A stretch of DNA of 64,000 bases from Caccoplasma_A sp045587545 (GTDB taxonomy: Bacteria > Bacteroidota > Bacteroidia > Bacteroidales > G3-4614): NCBI GenBank assembly GCA_045587545.1, contig JAZNCN010000010.1, forward strand, positions 62,001-126,000, in the 5' to 3' direction. This document shows, in pieces, positions 27,945 through 37,245 of this stretch. The position numbers and the translations under genes were made by a program. A model generated the notes under the pieces. That model searched no databases. It had not been told where the DNA came from and saw nothing but the letters and a program-made list of their open reading frames with translations. The first letter of the stretch is position 1. Every line of letters begins with the position of its first letter.

Positions 27945-27952
27945 TACCTTAG
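27945..27952 (+). promoter_or_regulatory. -7 element before the SpmA/SpmB-like gene
   Basis: TACCTTAG, a one-base variant of TAnnTTTG, 35 bp before the ATG. Confidence 0.45.
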
Positions 27953-27986
27953 CAAAAATAATTACACCACTCAAATTGAATTAATA

Positions 27987-29219
27987 ATGGTACTCAACTA
28001 TATTTGGATAGGATTCTTCTTCATAGCCTTTATAGTGGCATTGATTGAGAGTATTTTCTTGGGCAATGCAAACGTTTGGTCAGAGATTATGAATGCATCG
28101 TTCTCGTCGGCACGTACAGCCTTTGAAATATCGTTAGGACTTACAGGAGTACTTGCCCTATGGTTAGGAATAATGAAGATAGGAGAGAAGGGGGGAGTGA
28201 TAACAATATTTGCACGCTGGGTATCACCATTTTTCTCAAGATTATTTCCCTCTCTACCCAAAGACAGCCCAATATTCGGCTCAATATTCATGAACTTCTC
28301 GGCAAATATGTTGGGACTTGATAATGCAGCCACACCTCTCGGACTAAAAGCAATGAAGGAGATGCAAGAGGTTAATACCGAAAAAGATAAAGCCACCGAT
28401 GCAATGATTATGTTTTTGGTACTTAATACAACAGGCTTAACACTTGTACCCATAAGCGTAATGGTATATCGCGCACAAATGGGAGCGGCAAACCCTTCAG
28501 ACATATTCTTACCTATACTCATAGCAACCTACATATCAACACTTTTAGGACTTATAATTACATGTATAAAACAACGCATCAATATTTTTGATAAAGTTAT
28601 TATCTCAACCGTTGCTATCGTAACACTGATTATAGGCGGAATATTGGCGTTCTTCATGAAGCTCCCTCAAGAAGAAGTTTCGCTCTACTCAACCATTGGA
28701 GCAAACTCACTTCTGTTTTTGATAATAATTGGATTTTTAGTTGCAGGAGTGCGTAAAAAGATAAATGTTTACGAAGCCTTTATTGACGGAGCAAAAGATG
28801 GATTTAAGACTGCCGTAACAATTATACCCTATTTAGTGGCAATGTTGGTAGCAATAGGAATGTTCAGGGCGTCAGGAGCTATGGACCTATTTACCGATGG
28901 CATAACATATTTAATTGCAGCTTGCGGAATTGACACCGACTTTGTTGGAGCAATACCCACAGCTCTTATGAAACCTCTAAGCGGTAGCGGAGCAAGAGGA
29001 ATGATGGTTGATGCCATGACAACATACGGAGCCGATTCATTTGTAGCTCGTGTAGCCTCGACCATACAAGGCTCAACCGATACAACACTATATATAATAG
29101 CCGTATATTTTGGAGCAATAGGTATTAAAAAGACACGCTACGCTGCAGGCGTTGGTCTGCTTGCCGACCTTGCAGGAATAATAGCTGCAATATTTACAGC
29201 ATACGTGTTCTTCCATTAA
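27987..29219 (+). CDS. SpmA/SpmB-like nucleoside-recognition (Gate) domain membrane protein
   Basis: 410 residues with about ten hydrophobic segments. Two Gate/nucleoside-recognition domains are fused. The N-terminal half (FEISLGLTGVLALWLGIMKIGEKGG, key residues LTG-x3-LWLG, and NMLGLDNAATPLGLKAM) matches SpmA, and the C-terminal half (FKTAVTIIPYLVAMLVAIGMFRASGAM region and MKPLSGSGARGMM) matches SpmB. In spore formers these proteins act in spore-core dehydration; in non-sporulating Bacteroidota the fused form is common and its substrate is unknown. It is monocistronic: the upstream gene is a remnant and the next gene is convergent. Confidence 0.88.
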   Translation: MVLNYIWIGFFFIAFIVALIESIFLGNANVWSEIMNASFSSARTAFEISLGLTGVLALWLGIMKIGEKGGVITIFARWVSPFFSRLFPSLPKDSPIFGSIFMNFSANMLGLDNAATPLGLKAMKEMQEVNTEKDKATDAMIMFLVLNTTGLTLVPISVMVYRAQMGAANPSDIFLPILIATYISTLLGLIITCIKQRINIFDKVIISTVAIVTLIIGGILAFFMKLPQEEVSLYSTIGANSLLFLIIIGFLVAGVRKKINVYEAFIDGAKDGFKTAVTIIPYLVAMLVAIGMFRASGAMDLFTDGITYLIAACGIDTDFVGAIPTALMKPLSGSGARGMMVDAMTTYGADSFVARVASTIQGSTDTTLYIIAVYFGAIGIKKTRYAAGVGLLADLAGIIAAIFTAYVFFH

Positions 29220-29272
29220 AGCAACTACCTTACAGACAGTATATCAATGCATCTTGTTTAGATGTCTGACAA

Positions 29273-31924
29273 CTATCTGCCACTACTCTCAATTAACGAA
29301 CGCAGTTTATTATTAAAACCTTCGTTAGCCATAAGTTGCTCAATTGTCAAATGCATACGATAACGCCAATGATGACGGGCAACAGCAGGGATATTTATGC
29401 GTTCAGCCTCAACATCTGAGAAACGGATATTCTCGTCAATAGACAACCAATCTTGAAACGATAAAATAGCCAATAGCGATGGGCTATATAGATGACGCGA
29501 TACAACCTCTTCGCATATCTCTCCACTTGCAATCTGAGGAGTAGCACCACCATGATTTAACATTATGCGGTAGTAGTGGTCTGTAACTTCATGGTTCTCC
29601 TCCCACCAACCTCTAAGGGTTGACATATCGTGTGTCGAGATTGAGCATACCGAACGTAAAGGATAACAATATGTATTACCAAACTCCTGATAAGGAGCCT
29701 TTGGCATACGCTCAATCTCAAGACTTAAAATCTGCAACTGCTCCATTACCCAAGGCACACACTCAGGAACCATGCCCAAGTCCTCGCCACAAGCCAACAT
29801 AGGAGTACATTGTGTAAGCATAGGTAATTTTTTCATTGCCTGCTCATACCAATATGAACTATGGCGGTGATAGTAGTAATAGTCATACAGTGCATTAAAA
29901 GCAACCTGCTCGGCAGATGTGAGTTGCTTGAAGATATAGTCATTTTGTGCACAAATACGCGGGTGATAAAGATTTGTATCGTTACGATCAGGCACAAAAA
30001 GTACATTGCTTATAAGCGAATATACCCCCTCTTTAATATCATCTTTGCAACCATTATTCCAGCACCAACTCTCAACCTTGCGTTGAGTGTCAAACTCGGG
30101 GCGTAACTCCCAACGACCATTGGCAAGAGGCATTAAGAAAGTATCCTTGACATAATCAGCCTTAGCGCCAAAAATATCATTCAAAATATCATCGTTAATA
30201 AAAGGAGTTGTCATAAATTGAGGTCGGAACTCAAGCCCAAAACCTGCAATCTCATCAGTTGTCATACCCTTTGCAGGCACAAACTGACCTAACAAACCAT
30301 GAACCGAGTGGGTTGGAATTTCCCATATTCGGAAAAAACCTAAGATATGATCAATTCGGTAAGCCGTAAAATATTCACTCATCTTACCAAACCTCTTACG
30401 CCACCACGCATAATTATCCTCAGCCATAACCTCCCAATTATATGTGGGGAAGCCCCAATTCTGACCATTTGCCGAAAATGCATCGGGTGGAGCACCCGCT
30501 TGACCGTTCATATTAAAGTAGTGAGGTTCAATCCACGCCTCAACACTGCAACGACTTATACCAATGGGAATATCACCCTTAAGAATAACATTCTTGCTAC
30601 GTGCAAACTTACTTACAGCCAATAGTTGTATATGCAGGTTATATTGAATATAGTAATATAGCGACACCTCAGAATATGCCTCACTATCAGGAGAACATAG
30701 TTTTTCAACAGCCTCTTTATTATAAACAGTATACTCTCCCCAAGAGTTAAAATCGGGAGTACCATTCTTATCTCTCAAATATGAAAAAGCGGCATAAGGC
30801 AATAGCCAATGACTATTCTCATCAAAGAACTGTTTAAAATCTTTTGAAGCCAAAACTCTCTTACCATTCTGTTTAAATAGGGCTTTAACATATGCCATTT
30901 TAGTATTGTTCACACCCTCATAATCAACAAAGGGCGAAGCATTTAATTTGCGACGTTGAGTCTCAAAATCGGCAGCAAGAGTTTTGTTTCGTAACGTACC
31001 CAACTGACGAATATCAATATACATCGGGTGAAACGCATAGATAGATATACTGTTATATGGGTAAGAATCGGTCCAAGTATTACTTATGGTAGTATCATTG
31101 ATAGGCAAAATTTGAACACCCCTTTGGTTGGTATGAGCAGCCCAAGCAACAAAATCTTTAAGGTCGCCAAAATCTCCCACGCCAAAACTGCCCTCACCCC
31201 TGAGCGAAAAAACAGGAATGGCAGTACCGGCAATTTTCTTATTCAAACTCTCAAAAAAAGGTTCCATCTCGGGGAGATAAAAAATTTCACCTTCGCTCAA
31301 ATCAGTAACATAAAACGAACGGTTTTCGCCACGCTCCCACTCAACAATAACACCACGTTCATCAATAATAACAAACTTAAACTCATAACGGGCAGCATAC
31401 TCGGCACAAACAGAAACCTCCCAAACAAAGGGGGCAATCTCTTTCATAACTATAGGAGCTTTCCACTCTCCAAGAATAGATTCACGTCCACACAAAGCCA
31501 CACGCTTACCATTACCAACATGAGGAACCAATGCCCTGAAAACGGTATTGGCTTCACCAATCACACCACCTTTAAGCGGAGTAAAACTCTTATCGCCACT
31601 AAATGCCGAACTGAACAGATAGGCAAACTCCGGAAGGTCGCGCCAAGTATCACAAACATATAGTTTTGCATCACTATTTTTACCTAACCACAACGAGTGA
31701 GGCATAATACCACTCTCAATACGAGTGCATACGCCATTCTCAAAAACGGCATACGAATACTCTAATTTTGTATCAGCATCAAAGCCGTTGAACTCAAACG
31801 AGCCACTCCAAGTAGCATCGTTATAACTATTCAAAAATATAGGTGCAATATCATAATTTTTAACTATAACACCTATAACCTCATCGCCTTTGGTGCGATA
31901 CTCAATTTTAAAATCTATTATCAT
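29273..31924 (-). CDS. malQ: 4-alpha-glucanotransferase with tandem N-terminal starch-binding domains
   Basis: 883 residues. GH77 amylomaltase that transfers alpha-1,4-glucan segments in maltodextrin/glycogen metabolism. The N-terminal 230 residues form two CBM20-like beta-sandwich modules (e.g. LCGRESILGEW near 143), as in plant DPE2 and other Bacteroidota MalQ. Catalytic residues are visible: nucleophile Asp in YRIDHILGF (near 522), acid/base Glu in CGEDLGMVP (near 710) and transition-state stabiliser Asp in STHDMSTLRG (near 762). There is no signal peptide, so it is cytoplasmic. A promoter element TATCTTTG lies at 31981-31988 on the minus strand. It is the only glycogen/starch gene here. 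Confidence 0.95.
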   Translation of the reverse strand: MIIDFKIEYRTKGDEVIGVIVKNYDIAPIFLNSYNDATWSGSFEFNGFDADTKLEYSYAVFENGVCTRIESGIMPHSLWLGKNSDAKLYVCDTWRDLPEFAYLFSSAFSGDKSFTPLKGGVIGEANTVFRALVPHVGNGKRVALCGRESILGEWKAPIVMKEIAPFVWEVSVCAEYAARYEFKFVIIDERGVIVEWERGENRSFYVTDLSEGEIFYLPEMEPFFESLNKKIAGTAIPVFSLRGEGSFGVGDFGDLKDFVAWAAHTNQRGVQILPINDTTISNTWTDSYPYNSISIYAFHPMYIDIRQLGTLRNKTLAADFETQRRKLNASPFVDYEGVNNTKMAYVKALFKQNGKRVLASKDFKQFFDENSHWLLPYAAFSYLRDKNGTPDFNSWGEYTVYNKEAVEKLCSPDSEAYSEVSLYYYIQYNLHIQLLAVSKFARSKNVILKGDIPIGISRCSVEAWIEPHYFNMNGQAGAPPDAFSANGQNWGFPTYNWEVMAEDNYAWWRKRFGKMSEYFTAYRIDHILGFFRIWEIPTHSVHGLLGQFVPAKGMTTDEIAGFGLEFRPQFMTTPFINDDILNDIFGAKADYVKDTFLMPLANGRWELRPEFDTQRKVESWCWNNGCKDDIKEGVYSLISNVLFVPDRNDTNLYHPRICAQNDYIFKQLTSAEQVAFNALYDYYYYHRHSSYWYEQAMKKLPMLTQCTPMLACGEDLGMVPECVPWVMEQLQILSLEIERMPKAPYQEFGNTYCYPLRSVCSISTHDMSTLRGWWEENHEVTDHYYRIMLNHGGATPQIASGEICEEVVSRHLYSPSLLAILSFQDWLSIDENIRFSDVEAERINIPAVARHHWRYRMHLTIEQLMANEGFNNKLRSLIESSGR

Positions 31925-31980
31925 TGGTAACTATATATCGTAAATATAGATAAATCGTAAATATTTATCACAAACTATTT

Positions 31981-31988
31981 CAAAGATA
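31981..31988 (-). promoter_or_regulatory. -7 promoter element of malQ
   Basis: The minus strand reads TATCTTTG, a full TAnnTTTG match, 57 bp before the ATG. A TTG lies 22 bp further upstream (32011-32013). Confidence 0.55.
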
Positions 31989-32092
31989 TTACTAATTTTT
32001 CATCTATGCTCAATTTGTCTTAAAAAAACTCCATTTTTAGTAAATTAATTAAATAAAATAGATAAATTTGTATAGTTTTAATTTAGGCTATT

Positions 32093-33046
32093 ATGTACAC
32101 CCCTTCATTTACCATATCATCAAAGGCTGTTAATATCATAGCAGAAATATCGGCATTAATTGAGCGATATGATATTAGCATTGAGCAGAACGAGAATTTG
32201 ATGTTGCGTAAAGCCAATAGAATAAAAACAATTCATAGTTCATTGGCTATTGAGGGAAATAATCTATCGGAGAGTGAGGTTATTGATATTGTAAACGGGA
32301 AAGAGGTAGTTGCTCCACTAAAAGAGATTCAAGAGGTAAAAAATGCAATAAATACATATAACCTTTACGAAACATTCAACCCATTCTCAATTGACGATTT
32401 ATTAAAAGCTCATCGTTTAATGATGCAAACTCTCTCCCCAGATGCAGGCAGTTTTAGAAAAGGAGGAGTAGGTGTATTTGAAGGATATAATTTAATACAC
32501 ATGGCACCACCAGCCGATAGGGTGCCTTATCTGATTAAAGAGCTATTTGAGTGGTTAAAAAACTCTGACGACCATATCCTTATAAAAAGTTCTGTTTTTC
32601 ACTATGAATTTGAGTTTATACACCCATTCAGCGACGGAAACGGAAGAATAGGAAGATTGTGGCAATCTCTTATTTTAGGTAAATTGCACTCGCTTTTTGA
32701 ATATTTGCCAATTGAAAATATGATATACCAAAATCAACAAACATATTACGATGCAATAGCAAAAAGTTCAGCCATAAATGATAGTGGTGTATTTATCGAC
32801 TTTATGTTGCAAGAGATTTTGAATAGCCTTAAAAAGAGATATAATTCAAAACATGAAACAACAGATATTGAGAAAAAAGTATTAGATATAATCACCTCTG
32901 ATATACATATAACTGCAAAGAAAATATCAGAACTCTTTTCAATATCACAAAGGCAAGTTGAAAGAGTTATATCAGAATTAAAAAACAGAGGTATAATTGA
33001 GAGAGTAGGAGCAAGAAAAAACGGATATTGGAGAATTAAAAAGTAG
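32093..33046 (+). CDS. Fic-domain AMP-transferase, class II (self-inhibited), with C-terminal winged helix
   Basis: 317 residues. The Fic core motif HPFSDGNGRIGR (residues 177-188) has all catalytic and phosphate-binding residues, so AMPylation of hydroxyl side chains is expected. An N-terminal inhibitory helix with SSLAIEGNN (residues 49-58) matches the S/T-x3-E-G/N self-inhibition motif, placing it in class II. The last about 65 residues (TAKKISELFSISQRQVERVISELKNRGIIERVG) form a winged helix-turn-helix, possibly for autoregulation or DNA binding. No antitoxin gene is adjacent. Its target is unknown. Confidence 0.92.
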   Translation: MYTPSFTISSKAVNIIAEISALIERYDISIEQNENLMLRKANRIKTIHSSLAIEGNNLSESEVIDIVNGKEVVAPLKEIQEVKNAINTYNLYETFNPFSIDDLLKAHRLMMQTLSPDAGSFRKGGVGVFEGYNLIHMAPPADRVPYLIKELFEWLKNSDDHILIKSSVFHYEFEFIHPFSDGNGRIGRLWQSLILGKLHSLFEYLPIENMIYQNQQTYYDAIAKSSAINDSGVFIDFMLQEILNSLKKRYNSKHETTDIEKKVLDIITSDIHITAKKISELFSISQRQVERVISELKNRGIIERVGARKNGYWRIKK

Positions 33047-33061
33047 ATACCAAAGTTTCTG

Positions 33062-33097
33062 ATGTCGGAATAAATGTCGGAATAAATGTCGGAATAA
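33062..33097 (+). repeat. Three tandem copies of a 12-bp unit
   Basis: The unit ATGTCGGAATAA is repeated exactly three times between the Fic stop and the next gene. Read in another frame (starting GAT at 33061) it encodes repeating Val-Gly-Ile-Asn that runs on without a stop toward the next gene. Confidence 0.9.
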
Positions 33098-33115
33098 ATT
33101 TAAAACAAAAGATAT

Positions 33116-34876
33116 ATGAAAAAATTACTATTACCATTGGTACTATTAGGTTTGATAGCCTGTAATAAAAAACAGGTAGAGGAGATAACTTACAACACCC
33201 CATATCCTCTAACAAGCTACGAGGAGTTGGAAGACACTAAACCAGTTGACGAAGAGGCATGGGATAACCTATCTGAGAGTTTCAATCTCACTTGGGCAGA
33301 TAAGGATATACACTACTCATATAAAAACGTACCATCTGTGTCCACATGCACCGATACTACAATTAAGGTATGGCGAGGCGAGAGGATAAGTGCATTGGCA
33401 CTTATCTATACAACAGAAGAGATAAAAGATGTAGAGTTGAAAATATCTAAAATCGATGGTGTTAAAGGTAGTACAGAAGCAAACTTTGTAACATACGTTA
33501 TGACCGATGGTTTTAATGCCGACGGAAACGGAACATGCGGACCACGCCCTGATCACTCAATCTATGACAGTTCAATGGTTGCCGATGTAATAGACAACCA
33601 AAAGATAAGAGACTTAAAACCACGTCGTGTACGCCCCGTTTGGTGCACATTTGAAGTACCATTGGATATTGAGGCAGGTAGTTATGATGTTACTCTTAAA
33701 GTAAAAGAGGGGTGGAAAACATTGGGTAAACTAAATGCCGAGATTAATGTGTTAGATAAAACACTACCTGCACCCAAAGATTACGTATTCCATTTGGATT
33801 TGTGGCAACAACCCTACTCGGTTTCGCGTTATTACAATGTTGAGAAGTGGAGCAACGAGCACTTTGAAGCAATGCGTCCCATGATGAAAGCACTTGCACG
33901 AGCAGGACAAAAAGTAATATCAACAGAGATAATATACGAACCTTGGGGCGACCAATCGCACGATAAATTTGACCCTATGATTGAGACAACTCTTAAAACC
34001 GACGGCACATGGACATACGACTATACCATCTTTGACCGCTGGGTTGAATTTATGATGGAGTGTGGCATTGACAAAGAGATAAAATGTTTCTCAATGGTAC
34101 CATGGGATATGAACTTCCGCTATTTTGACGAAGCAACAGGCGAATATAAATTCCTTCACGCAAAAACATCAGATGCCGAATATCGCGAATTTTGGACACC
34201 GCTACTACAATCACTTGCGCAACACCTAAAAGAGAAGGGGTGGTACGAAAAAACATCGATATGTATGGACGAACGAGAATTGAGTGCCATGCTCGATGCA
34301 TACAATCTACTGCAAGAGGTAGTACCCGGAATGAAGATGTCGCTTGCCGGAAACTACCATGCCGAGTTGGTTGATTTACTCTACGACTTTACCGTACAAT
34401 ATGAGCAATACTTCACAAAAGAGGAGCTACAACGTCGCAAAGCCAACGGACAAGTAACATTGTATTATACAAGCTGTGCAACAACCTATCCAAACTCATA
34501 TACATTCTCGGCACCGGCTGAGGCAACATGTATGCCACTACACGCCGTACAAGCCGGATTTGACGGATTTTTACGTTGGGCATACAACAACTGGGGCGAA
34601 GACCCGCTACGCGACACTCGCTACCGTCTATGGGGTGCAGGCGACTCATTCTTGATATATCCCGGCTTCCGTAGCTCAGTACGTTTTGAACGCTTTGTTG
34701 AAGGAGTACAAGATGCCGAGAAGATAAGAATTCTTCGCGAAGAGTATAAAACAAACGGAAACAGTGAGGCATTAGCTGAATTGGAAGAGAAGATAAACAC
34801 CTTTGCCGAAGGAGAGATGAATGCCCAAAATGCAGGTTGCAAAGTAAAAGCACTTGAAGCAATATTAAACAAATAA
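33116..34876 (+). CDS. DUF4091 lipoprotein (glycoside-hydrolase-like)
   Basis: 586 residues. A lipoprotein signal (MKKLLLPLVLLGLIAC, lipidated Cys16) anchors it to the envelope. Residues about 55-215 form a beta-sandwich. The rest is a TIM-barrel-like domain characteristic of DUF4091 proteins, related to GH123-type beta-N-acetylgalactosaminidases, with FHLDLWQQPYSVSRYY near 223 and ICMDERELSAML near 380 carrying an acidic pair (DE) typical of retaining enzymes with substrate assistance. A glycan-degrading role at the surface is likely but the substrate is not known. A flavoprotein gene follows after 11 bp. Confidence 0.82.
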   Translation: MKKLLLPLVLLGLIACNKKQVEEITYNTPYPLTSYEELEDTKPVDEEAWDNLSESFNLTWADKDIHYSYKNVPSVSTCTDTTIKVWRGERISALALIYTTEEIKDVELKISKIDGVKGSTEANFVTYVMTDGFNADGNGTCGPRPDHSIYDSSMVADVIDNQKIRDLKPRRVRPVWCTFEVPLDIEAGSYDVTLKVKEGWKTLGKLNAEINVLDKTLPAPKDYVFHLDLWQQPYSVSRYYNVEKWSNEHFEAMRPMMKALARAGQKVISTEIIYEPWGDQSHDKFDPMIETTLKTDGTWTYDYTIFDRWVEFMMECGIDKEIKCFSMVPWDMNFRYFDEATGEYKFLHAKTSDAEYREFWTPLLQSLAQHLKEKGWYEKTSICMDERELSAMLDAYNLLQEVVPGMKMSLAGNYHAELVDLLYDFTVQYEQYFTKEELQRRKANGQVTLYYTSCATTYPNSYTFSAPAEATCMPLHAVQAGFDGFLRWAYNNWGEDPLRDTRYRLWGAGDSFLIYPGFRSSVRFERFVEGVQDAEKIRILREEYKTNGNSEALAELEEKINTFAEGEMNAQNAGCKVKALEAILNK

Positions 34877-34887
34877 AGCTCACTACA

Positions 34888-35832
34888 ATGAACAGAATAT
34901 GTAGCCTATTTGGTATAGAATACCCCATAATAGCAGGAGGAATGATATGGTGTAGCGGTTGGCGGTTGGCAGCAGCCGTAAGCAATGCAGGAGGATTGGG
35001 ATTGATAGGCGCAGGCTCAATGCACCCCGAAACACTAAGGGAACATATACAAAAGTGTAAGGCAGCAACCACCAAACCATTTGGAGTAAATATACCACTT
35101 ATGTATCCCCAAATAGAGGAGATAATGCAGATAGTAGTGGAGGAGGGTGTAAAGGTAGTGTTCACATCGGCAGGAAGCCCTAAAAAGTGGACAGACTATC
35201 TACATCAAAACGGAGCAGTAGTAGCACACGTTGTATCATCATCGCTCTTTGCAAAGAAGTGCGAAGATGCAGGAGTTGATGCTGTAGTTGCCGAGGGATT
35301 TGAAGCTGGCGGACACAACGGACGCGAAGAGACCACAACACTATGCCTTATCCCCTCGGTACGCAAAGCAACAACCCTTCCGCTAATAGCAGCAGGAGGT
35401 ATAGCCACAGGTTCAGGAATGGCTGCAACATTTGCTCTTGGTGCAGAGGGAGTACAAATAGGAACACGCTTTGCCATGGTTGAAGAGAGTTCGGCAAGCG
35501 ACGAATTTAAAAACCTATGCCGAGACTTAAACGAGGGAGATACCAAACTTATGCTAAAGCAACTCGCACCAACACGCCTAATAAAAAACAACTTCTATAA
35601 GCAGGTTGAAGAGGCAGAGTTACGCGGAGCATCAGCCGAAGAGTTAAAAGAGCTGTTAGGTAAAGGACGAGCAAAAAAAGGAATATTTGAAGGCGACCTT
35701 GAAGAGGGCGAATTGGAGATAGGACAAGCGGCAGCTCTAATATCAAAACCCGAAACTGCACAACAAGCTATTGACGATATAATAACCGAATTTAATAAAA
35801 CAATTGAGAGCTTATCATTATTAAAATTTTGA
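34888..35832 (+). CDS. Nitronate monooxygenase / FabK-type enoyl-ACP reductase-like FMN protein
   Basis: 314 residues, a TIM-barrel FMN protein of the 2-nitropropane dioxygenase superfamily. The start GIEYPIIAGGMIWCSGWRLA, the FMN phosphate-site stretches GFEAGGHNG near 149 and LIAAGGIATGSGMAA near 171, and GVQIGTRFA near 189 are all present. Members are either nitronate-detoxifying oxygenases or FabK, the enoyl-ACP reductase II of fatty acid synthesis; the sequence fits both and no fatty-acid genes are nearby to decide. It lies 11 bp after the DUF4091 gene, with a strong terminator behind it. Confidence 0.88.
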   Translation: MNRICSLFGIEYPIIAGGMIWCSGWRLAAAVSNAGGLGLIGAGSMHPETLREHIQKCKAATTKPFGVNIPLMYPQIEEIMQIVVEEGVKVVFTSAGSPKKWTDYLHQNGAVVAHVVSSSLFAKKCEDAGVDAVVAEGFEAGGHNGREETTTLCLIPSVRKATTLPLIAAGGIATGSGMAATFALGAEGVQIGTRFAMVEESSASDEFKNLCRDLNEGDTKLMLKQLAPTRLIKNNFYKQVEEAELRGASAEELKELLGKGRAKKGIFEGDLEEGELEIGQAAALISKPETAQQAIDDIITEFNKTIESLSLLKF

Positions 35833-35857
35833 ATATAGAGTTATCTATGTTTTATAC

Positions 35858-35914
35858 CCGGTATTGTAAAGAATCTGATAAAACATTCTTTGTCAATACC
35901 GGATTTTGTTTTTG
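35858..35914 (+). terminator. Strong intrinsic terminator
   Basis: Outer stem CCGGTATTG/CAATACCGG (35858-35866, 35894-35902), inner stem AAAGAAT/ATTCTTT, then ATTTTGTTTTTG. It closes the DUF4091-flavoprotein unit. Confidence 0.88.
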
Positions 35915-36020
35915 CAGGTATTTTTAAATCTCTGTTAAGAGCCTTTGCAAGAGAATATATAAAGCCAAATACTTTTTAAAGTAGAGTTTACAAGTTCTAA
36001 TAAATTATATTGTTATAATC

Positions 36021-36560
36021 TTAATCCGAAAATAGGTATAGCCTATAATATATTCTATAAGCATTTTTATCAACTTCATCTTTATTATCTATAATCATCT
36101 TAACATTACCATTAAATTCTTTGATAAATCTTAAAATATCATCATCAGAAATTAATTGATAAGCATCTTTGGTAAAGGATATTGAAGTTAAATAGACCTT
36201 TCCTGAAGATAGGTGTAAATGATACGAAATATCATAAATATTAGCCTTCCCCTCTTTGTTAAATAATTTCTCTTTTGTAAAAATATTAGTCATCAATTTC
36301 TCTACATTGGCAGTAAATTCTTTTAGGGATTGATGCGATATTTTTACATATTTCATTGAAACTCTACTTCCTTTCTTTACAATATCATTATAACTTTCAG
36401 GTACATACCAAACTGTAAAATTATCCATCTCTCGTTTCAGAGAATCATTATAATAAAAATTATAAATAAAATCGTTTCTCTCTATAGTTACTCTTTCGGC
36501 AGATATTATTTTATTTACCGATAAGATAATTATAAATAGAACAAGAAATAAATGTTTCAT
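36021..36560 (-). CDS. Secreted protein of unknown function, paralogue A
   Basis: 179 residues. A signal peptide (to about residue 20, NKIISA) indicates export. No known domain is recognised. It is clearly related to the next gene on the left-hand transcript (36612-37169): both share an aromatic-rich motif with YYNDSLKREMDNFTVWYVPESYND here against YYTDSTKQEIDDFSVWYKPEKYND there, then HLSSGKVYLTSISFTKDAYQLI against HLSTGKVYLRYISFEKEAYNLI, and an FIKEFN/FIEKFN segment. A single small alpha/beta domain is plausible. A possible own promoter (TATCTTAC, 36581-36588, minus strand) lies in the 51-bp gap. Confidence 0.75.
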   Translation of the reverse strand: MKHLFLVLFIIILSVNKIISAERVTIERNDFIYNFYYNDSLKREMDNFTVWYVPESYNDIVKKGSRVSMKYVKISHQSLKEFTANVEKLMTNIFTKEKLFNKEGKANIYDISYHLHLSSGKVYLTSISFTKDAYQLISDDDILRFIKEFNGNVKMIIDNKDEVDKNAYRIYYRLYLFSD

Positions 36561-36611
36561 AATTATGTCTGTTTAATGATGTAAGATAACTACTGCACGG
36601 TAATGAAAATA

Positions 36612-37169
36612 TTAAAACTCTTCTCTATTTTTAAATAGTGTTATGCTACAACAATTGTATATTGCATTTTTATCGTGCATATCTATATTGTGTACAATCA
36701 TTGTTATATCTTTATTGAATTTCTCGATAAAAGCTAATATCTCTTCATCTGTTATTAAATTATACGCCTCTTTTTCAAAACTGATATACCTCAAATATAC
36801 TTTTCCTGTTGATAGATGAGTAGAATACATAATACGTTTGATATTCCTAAAACCTCTATCGTTAAAAACTTTTGCATAACCAAAGTGTCTTATAAAAAGA
36901 TTTTCAATCTTTCCAATAAGCTCCATATATGCATCAGGCGACATTCCTGCAGTTATATGGTCATATTTATATTTTTTAAGGTCATTGTATTTCTCTGGTT
37001 TATACCAAACAGAAAAATCGTCTATCTCTTGTTTTGTTGAATCGGTGTAATATATAAAGTATTCCAAATCTCCTCTCTTGATATGCTCTTCTTTATCAGA
37101 TAAAGATAGAGCATACAATATCGGACAAAATAATAGAGATAGAGTTAGTACGGATAATATTCGTTTCAT
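36612..37169 (-). CDS. Secreted protein of unknown function, paralogue B
   Basis: 185 residues with a signal peptide (about 1-20, FCPILYA). It is upstream of paralogue A on the same strand and shares the conserved blocks described there at the same spacing, so the two arose by tandem duplication. No catalytic residues or known family are recognised. The minus-strand element TACCTTTA at 37194-37201 may be its promoter. The hairpin array at 37246-37494 lies between this gene and comM. Confidence 0.75.
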   Translation of the reverse strand: MKRILSVLTLSLLFCPILYALSLSDKEEHIKRGDLEYFIYYTDSTKQEIDDFSVWYKPEKYNDLKKYKYDHITAGMSPDAYMELIGKIENLFIRHFGYAKVFNDRGFRNIKRIMYSTHLSTGKVYLRYISFEKEAYNLITDEEILAFIEKFNKDITMIVHNIDMHDKNAIYNCCSITLFKNREEF

Positions 37170-37245
37170 GTATGATTATAATTACTTATTTGTTAAAGGT
37201 ATCCATTATAAATGAGGGGCTTATATCCTCATTAAATTCTCTTGA

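Noticed and set aside
31028..31663. 211-codon open frame on the + strand opposite malQ
   Set aside because: It lies wholly antisense to the well-supported malQ gene and shows no family features; a shadow of its codon bias.
34413..35165. 250-codon open frame on the minus strand across the DUF4091 and flavoprotein genes
   Set aside because: Antisense to two firm genes and spanning their junction; no recognisable domain.
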